From WTGU01 sp965200925 (lineage in GTDB: Bacteria > Pseudomonadota > Alphaproteobacteria > UBA828), in contig OZ241738.1 of the NCBI GenBank assembly GCA_965200925.1, forward strand, positions 2,542,001 to 2,606,000: a stretch of DNA of 64,000 bases, read 5' to 3'. The notes under the pieces were generated by a model. It had not been told where the DNA came from. It did not search any database and saw only the letters and a program-made list of their open reading frames with translations. Within the stretch, counting starts at the first letter, position 1. The number at the start of each line of letters is the position of its first letter. The position numbers and the translations under genes were made by a program. Positions 59,276 through 64,000 of this stretch are shown here, in pieces.

Positions 59276-60436
59276 ATGCATGGCGGCGGACTGGTGACGG
59301 CGCATGAGGGCGCCGGGCACAGGATCGAGCTCGGCGGGACTGCCCCGCTCGAACTCGATTGCGGCGCGACGCTCGAGCCGTTCACCCTCGCCTATCGCAC
59401 CTACGGCACCCTCGACCGGGAGCACGCCAACGCGGTCCTGCTTTGCCACGCCCTGACCGGCGACCAATTCGCCATGGGCCCGCATCCGGTCACCGGGCGG
59501 ACCGGCTGGTGGGAGCGGATGGTGGGGCCGGGCAAGCCCTTCGATACCGATCGCTACTTCGTGATCTGTACGAACGTGCTCGGCGGCTGCATGGGCACCG
59601 CCGGCCCGAAGGAAACCAATCCGGCGACCGGCCGCCCCTACGGCCTCGATTTCCCGGTCATCACCATCCGCGACATGGTGAAGGCCCAGGCCATGCTGCT
59701 CGACCGCCTGGAAATCGCGCAGCTGTTCTGCGTGGCCGGCGGCTCGATGGGCGGGATGCAGGTCTTGCAATGGGCGGTGAGCTTTCCAGAGCGCTGCTTC
59801 GCCGCCGTGCCGATCGCCTGCGCGGCCCGGCACTCGGCGCAGAACATCGCCTTTCACGAGGTCGGGCGGCAGGCAATCATGGCCGATCCGGAGTGGCGCG
59901 ACGGGCGCTATCTCGAACACGGGACGAGACCCGTGCGCGGCCTCGCCGTGGCGCGCATGGCGGCGCACGTCACCTACCTCTCGGAATCGGCGCTGCACCG
60001 GAAGTTCGGCCGCGCGCTCCAGGAGAGGAGCAGCATCACCTACGGATTCGACGCCGATTTCCAGGTCGAGAGCTACCTGCGCCACCAGGGGCGAAGCTTC
60101 GTCGAGCGTTTCGACGCCAACTCCTATCTCTACATCACCCGCGCCATGGATTATTTCGACTTGGCGGCCGCCTATGACGGCGTGCTGGCCAACGCCTTCC
60201 GCGGCGTCAAGACCCGCTTCTGCGTCGTCTCCTTCAGCAGCGACTGGCTCTTCCCGACGGCGGAGAACCGGGCCGTCGTACGGGCGCTGGCCGCAGCCGC
60301 CGCGAACGTGAGCTTCGTCGAGATCGTGAGCGACAAGGGCCACGACGCCTTCCTTCTCGACGAGCCCGACATGTTCGAAACCCTCCGCGGCTTCCTGAGC
60401 GGTGCCGCCGCGCAACGCGGCCTCGACGGCCGATGA
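59276..60436 (+). CDS. metX: Homoserine O-acetyltransferase/succinyltransferase MetX
   Basis: The 386-residue alpha/beta hydrolase-fold transferase activates homoserine for methionine synthesis. Catalytic Ser157 is in VAGGSMGGMQ, Asp in FSSDWLFP and His in KGHDAFLLD. It also has the family loop GCMGTAGPKETNP. ATG 59,276 is the most likely start, though its Shine-Dalgarno AGGAGCGGAG is rather distant and the frame is open upstream. No SAM riboswitch pattern was recognised in the leader. MetW follows with a 4-base overlap. Confidence 0.93.
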   Translation: MHGGGLVTAHEGAGHRIELGGTAPLELDCGATLEPFTLAYRTYGTLDREHANAVLLCHALTGDQFAMGPHPVTGRTGWWERMVGPGKPFDTDRYFVICTNVLGGCMGTAGPKETNPATGRPYGLDFPVITIRDMVKAQAMLLDRLEIAQLFCVAGGSMGGMQVLQWAVSFPERCFAAVPIACAARHSAQNIAFHEVGRQAIMADPEWRDGRYLEHGTRPVRGLAVARMAAHVTYLSESALHRKFGRALQERSSITYGFDADFQVESYLRHQGRSFVERFDANSYLYITRAMDYFDLAAAYDGVLANAFRGVKTRFCVVSFSSDWLFPTAENRAVVRALAAAAANVSFVEIVSDKGHDAFLLDEPDMFETLRGFLSGAAAQRGLDGR

Positions 60437-61050
60437 CGCGCGCCGCCCGCCCGGACCACCGCCTGATCGCCGAGATGGTTGCGCCCGGCTCGCGGCTGCT
60501 CGACATCGGCTGCGGCGACGGCGCGCTCCTGGAACTGCTCGCCCGCGAGCGCGGCGTCGACGGCCGCGGGATCGAGATCAGCCAGGAAGGGGTGAACGCT
60601 TCGGTCCGGCGCGGCCTCTCCGTCATCCAGGGGGACGCGGACACCGATCTCGCCGACTATCCGGACGCGGCGTTCGATTACGTCGTCCTGAGCCAGACCC
60701 TGCCCGCGATCCACGACCCGAAGGGCGTGCTCCTCGAGCTCCTGCGCATCGGCCGCAGCGCCATCGTCTCGATCCCGAATTTCGGCTACTGGCGGAACCG
60801 CCTTCACCTCCTCCTGCGCGGGCGGCTGCCCGTCCCCCGCGGCGCAGGCGAGCCGTGGCACGCGACGCCACAGATCCGGCCTTGCACGATCAAGGATTTC
60901 GTCATGCTCTGCCGCGACTTGGAAATCGTCATCCACCGGCGCATACAGGTGGACTCGCGCGGCAAGGCGAGCGGCTTCACAGGCACCGGCCGCTTCGCCA
61001 ACCTGTTCGGCGAACAGGCGGTCTTCCTCCTCTCCTCCACCCAACCCTGA
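60433..61050 (+). CDS. metW: Methionine biosynthesis protein MetW
   Basis: The 205-residue methyltransferase-fold protein has motif I LLDIGCGDG at residues 22-30 and the MetW pattern VLSQTLPAIHDPKGVL and SIPNFGYWRNRL. MetW works together with MetX in Alpha- and Betaproteobacteria. Its start overlaps the metX stop in ATGA, indicating coupling. Confidence 0.93.
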   Translation: MTRAARPDHRLIAEMVAPGSRLLDIGCGDGALLELLARERGVDGRGIEISQEGVNASVRRGLSVIQGDADTDLADYPDAAFDYVVLSQTLPAIHDPKGVLLELLRIGRSAIVSIPNFGYWRNRLHLLLRGRLPVPRGAGEPWHATPQIRPCTIKDFVMLCRDLEIVIHRRIQVDSRGKASGFTGTGRFANLFGEQAVFLLSSTQP

Positions 61051-62011
61051 CCGGCGCACCGGCGACGGGAGCCGAAAGTCGTGGCTAATCCTGAAATTAG
61101 GCGGAATTTGACGGAAACATGCGGGATCTGGGGGGATCCGGGAGGGGGAGGGCGCGTTGCCGGTGGCCGGTCGCCGGCGGCCGGCACGTTCGCGCATCCA
61201 GGGGACGCTCCTGTGGTCCCCCTCGACCGTTCCGGCCTCGTCATCCCGTGCGCGCACCGCGTGTCTGTTGTTAATTCGCGCGGTGCTCGACAGTCAAGTT
61301 GGTGCCCTCGATGCATTGCGGGCCGGGGGCAGGCCGGGTAAATTCGGGGTGGAGCCTGAGTCAGGTATCGCCTTACGTCCAGCCCGACGCATGTTCGGCG
61401 GGGAGGTTGCGGCCCCCCAGGCTCCGCTCACTCATTCCGCCACTTCCCGGCCTCGCGGGCGTGCGCCCTCCGGCAGGACTGTAGGTTAGGCCTCGCCGGC
61501 TGCGGTGCGCTTGAGGACAGTGAGCCAGGGCTTGCCGGCGTCCTCCAGCCAGAGCAGGCGGTGGGTCGCGCCGCGGGCGGTCCACGCGCCTTCGTCGACG
61601 ATGCGCTGGACGGTGCTGATGGCGGCGTTCACGATCGCGGTCGGTGGGCATGACCGGGGGCCGCTAGCGGATAGTGGATAGTGGCTGGGGGCTGGCTATT
61701 GGGCACTGGCCGCCGTGAGGGTGTGCGCGGTGCGCGCGGCGGATGCGCCGCTTGCGCGCACGGCGTGCGCGCAGCGAAGGCCGCGTTACACACCGCAAAC
61801 AGGGGAACGACCGCGGCGGGTGGACGCCGAACACCGCCAGACCCACCGCCTGCCGAGACGACTTGCCGAGCGGATAGCCATGGATGTAATCCCGGATAAA
61901 ACAGGTGCCACGGCTTGGAAATCACGCGAATCCGGGTTACGGTCCGCCCGCGTCGGGGCTTTGTCGGCGTTGTGCAAGCCATTGACTTGACACGATATTA
62001 GCGGAGGGAGC
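61051..62011. other. Gene-poor stretch between metW and gap
   Basis: No full gene was found in 961 bases. A 48-codon minus-strand remnant is at 61,486-61,632 (listed). There are GC-rich palindromic bits around 61,100-61,180 and a short repeated motif, GGATAGTGGATAGTGG at about 61,669-61,684. A weak -10 candidate GATATT at 61,994-61,999 and GCGGAGGGAG before gap complete it. The stretch may be a graveyard of mobile or phage DNA. Confidence 0.5.
61486..61632 (-). pseudogene. Small remnant with phage/mobile-protein-like C-terminal sequence
   Basis: A 48-codon GTG frame encodes VNAAISTVQRIVDEGAWTAR followed by ATHRLLWLED and KPWLTVLKRT. It has the amino-acid balance of real protein, unlike the random frames around it, and recalls the end of phage-associated nuclease-like domains. 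It probably marks a truncated gene. Identity is not secure. Confidence 0.35.
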
Positions 62012-63013
62012 ATGGTTCGTGTGGCGATCAACGGTTTCGGGCGCATCGGACGCAACGTCCTGCGCGCGATCCACGAGCAGGCGCGCGCCGACCTCGCCGT
62101 GGTGGCGATCAACGATCTGGGCCCGGTGGAAACCAACGCGCATCTGCTGCGCTATGATTCCGTCCACGGGCGGTTTCCGGGAACGGTGACGGCGGACGGC
62201 GAGTCGATCGACATCGGCGGCGGGCCGATCCGGGTGCTCCGCGAGCGCGACCCGGCGAGGCTCCCCTGGGCCGACCTCGCGGTCGACGTGGCGCTCGAAT
62301 GCACCGGGCTGTTCACGGCGCGCGAGAAGGCGGCGGCCCACCTGGAGGCCGGCGCCCGCAAGGTGCTGATCTCGGCGCCCGGAACCGGCGTGGACCTCAC
62401 CGTCGTCTACGGCGTGAACCACGAGACGCTGACTCCGGCGCACACGGTCGTCTCGAACGCCTCCTGCACCACCAACTGCCTCGCGCCGGTCGCGGCGGTG
62501 CTGCACGACGCGATCGGGATCGAGCGCGGGTTCATGACCACCGTCCACGCCTACACCCTCGACCAGCCGGTGCTCGACACGCTGCACGGGGATCTCCGCC
62601 GGGCGCGGGGCGCGGCCGGCTCGATGATTCCGACCTCGACCGGCGCCGCGCGGGCCGTCGGCCTCGTCCTGCCGGCGCTCGCGGGCAAGCTCGACGGCAC
62701 GGCCGTCCGGGTGCCGACCGCCAACGTCTCGATGATCGACCTCGCCTTCGTCGCCGGCCGCGATACGGCGCCGGAAGAGATCAACGAAGCCGTGAAGCGC
62801 GCCGCTGCCGGCCCGCTGGCCGGCGTTCTGGGCTACTGCGCGGAGCCCCTGGTCTCGATCGACTTCAACCACCGCCCTGAGAGTTCGACGTTCGACGCCG
62901 GCCAGACCGCCGTGGTCGACGGCAGGCTGTGCCGCGTCCTCTCCTGGTACGACAACGAGTGGGGGTTCTCGAACCGGATGGGCGACGTCGCCGCCTATAT
63001 CGGCGGCCTGTGA
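62012..63013 (+). CDS. gap: Glyceraldehyde-3-phosphate dehydrogenase
   Basis: The 333-residue glycolytic enzyme has the NAD loop INGFGRIGRN, the catalytic Cys152 in SNASCTTNCLAP, and the C-terminal SWYDNEWGFSNRM. ATG 62,012 follows CGGAGGGAG. Its stop overlaps the GTG start of pgk by 4 bases, so the two glycolytic genes are coupled. It follows a long gene-poor gap. Confidence 0.96.
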   Translation: MVRVAINGFGRIGRNVLRAIHEQARADLAVVAINDLGPVETNAHLLRYDSVHGRFPGTVTADGESIDIGGGPIRVLRERDPARLPWADLAVDVALECTGLFTAREKAAAHLEAGARKVLISAPGTGVDLTVVYGVNHETLTPAHTVVSNASCTTNCLAPVAAVLHDAIGIERGFMTTVHAYTLDQPVLDTLHGDLRRARGAAGSMIPTSTGAARAVGLVLPALAGKLDGTAVRVPTANVSMIDLAFVAGRDTAPEEINEAVKRAAAGPLAGVLGYCAEPLVSIDFNHRPESSTFDAGQTAVVDGRLCRVLSWYDNEWGFSNRMGDVAAYIGGL

Positions 63014-64000
63014 CGGCGCCGGCCGCGCGGGCGTTCCGGTCGCTCGACGATATCGAGGTCGCCGGCAAGCGCGTCCTCGTGCGCATCGACCTCAACGTGC
63101 CGATGCGCGAGGGGGCGCTGCGCGACGCCACCCGCATCGACCGGGTGGCGCCGACCTTGGCGGAGCTGGCGGACAGGCGCGCGCGGGTCGTCGCCATGTC
63201 CCATTTCGGCCGGCCGCGGGGCAAAGCAGTCGCCGCCATGTCGCTGGCACCGCTCCGGGCGCCGCTCTCCCGGGCGCTCGGCGGACGGCCGGTCCGTTTC
63301 GCCCCCGCTTGCATCGGCGCCGAGGCCGCCGCCGCCGTGGAGTCGCTCGCGCCCGGCGGCATCGTCCTCCTGGAGAACCTGCGCTTCCACGAGGGCGAGG
63401 AGACGAACGACCCGGGCTTCGCCGACGCTCTCGCCGCCCTTGCCGACCTCTATGTCAACGACGCCTTCTCGGCCGCACACCGCGCCCACGCTTCGACGAC
63501 CGCCGTGGCGGCGCGCCTGCCGAGCGCGGCCGGGCGCCTCATGCAGGCCGAGCTGGAAGCCCTGGGCGAGGCCTTTCGCGACTCCGCGCGGCCCGTCGTC
63601 GCCGTCGTGGGCGGTGCCAAGGTCTCGACCAAGCTCGCGCTTCTCGCCAACCTGACGGAGCGGGCCGATTCCCTGGTCGTGGGCGGCGGGATGGCGAACA
63701 CCTTCCTCCAGGCGCAGGGGCTGCCGATCGGTAAATCGCTCTGCGAACCCGATCTCACGGCGGACGCGCGCCGGATCATGCGCGATGCCGGGGAGAGAGG
63801 GTGCGACATCCTGCTGCCGCCGGACGCGATGGTCGCGCGGCGATTCGAGAAAGACGCGGAGGCCTGCGCGGTGGCCGCCGACGCGGTGCCCGAGGACGGA
63901 ATGATCCTCGACCTGGGACCCCGCGCCGTGGCCCGGATCGAGGAACGCTTCGCCGCCGCGCACACCTTGCTGTGGAACGGCCCGCTCGGCGCCTTCGAGA
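63010..64000 (+). CDS. pgk: Phosphoglycerate kinase (3' end cut by the window)
   Basis: The first 330 codons of phosphoglycerate kinase are present: VLVRIDLNVPM near residue 22, MSHFGRPRGK, LLENLRFHEGEE, YVNDAFSAAHRAHAST, and VGGAKVSTKLALL. It makes ATP and 3-phosphoglycerate from 1,3-bisphosphoglycerate and ADP. The GTG at 63,010 overlaps the gap stop. The frame runs off the window end at WNGPLGAFE. Confidence 0.94.
   Translation, partial: MTAPAARAFRSLDDIEVAGKRVLVRIDLNVPMREGALRDATRIDRVAPTLAELADRRARVVAMSHFGRPRGKAVAAMSLAPLRAPLSRALGGRPVRFAPACIGAEAAAAVESLAPGGIVLLENLRFHEGEETNDPGFADALAALADLYVNDAFSAAHRAHASTTAVAARLPSAAGRLMQAELEALGEAFRDSARPVVAVVGGAKVSTKLALLANLTERADSLVVGGGMANTFLQAQGLPIGKSLCEPDLTADARRIMRDAGERGCDILLPPDAMVARRFEKDAEACAVAADAVPEDGMILDLGPRAVARIEERFAAAHTLLWNGPLGAFE

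Overview
The window is a high-GC chromosomal segment (about 70% G+C over most of its length) from an alphaproteobacterium, most likely a Rhodospirillales-like lineage. The evidence is a stand-alone F0 operon with separate b' and b genes (atpI-atpB-atpE-atpF'-atpF) behind dsbA-smc, the chorismate mutase-hisC-tyrosine dehydrogenase block divergent from metX-metW, lgt-midA-pgeF, and prs-rplY-pth-ychF. No tRNA, rRNA or CRISPR array was recognised.

Layout. 1-4.3 kb: a UreE-like metallochaperone divergent from a three-gene molybdenum hydroxylase (FAD, 2Fe-2S and molybdopterin subunits). 4.3-5.8 kb: a type II restriction-modification (R-M) pair whose nuclease carries the BglII active site. 5.9-10.4 kb: a sensory adenylate cyclase, a sugar-acid dehydratase and an SDR. 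10.5-14.8 kb: a complete type III R-M system (mod-res) with an AT-richer specificity region. 14.9-28.8 kb: catabolic and accessory genes (three SDR or old-yellow-enzyme genes, a frameshifted GMC oxidoreductase, a TPR-oxygenase, an acyl-CoA synthetase, a redox-type adenylate cyclase, an amidase, ArsI, a DMT exporter and a PhyH oxygenase). 29.1-32.4 kb: two further type II R-M modules in tandem, AT-richer than their surroundings and lying directly before dsbA-smc. 32.4-44.4 kb: housekeeping genes (dsbA-like, smc, the ATP synthase F0 operon with a near-consensus promoter, mtnP, a dienelactone hydrolase, ychF, pth, rplY, prs). 44.46-49.35 kb: a large autotransporter gene bounded by perfect 18-bp terminal inverted repeats and 8-bp direct repeats, the structure of a transposase-less mobile cassette; it also carries a run of 11 cytosines between two possible start codons. 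49.5-64 kb: a lipoprotein, pgeF, midA, lgt, yqgE, two peroxiredoxins, an N-formylglutamate amidohydrolase-like gene, tyrosine/histidine/methionine biosynthesis genes, a roughly 1-kb gene-poor gap, then gap-pgk cut by the window end.

Together: core metabolism (aromatic amino acids, methionine, PRPP, glycolysis, ATP synthesis) is interleaved with four R-M systems and one surface-protein cassette, so the accessory content sits as discrete insertions in a conserved backbone. The observations most worth following are the autotransporter cassette with its C-tract, the three-module redox adenylate cyclase, and the two type II modules of unknown specificity.
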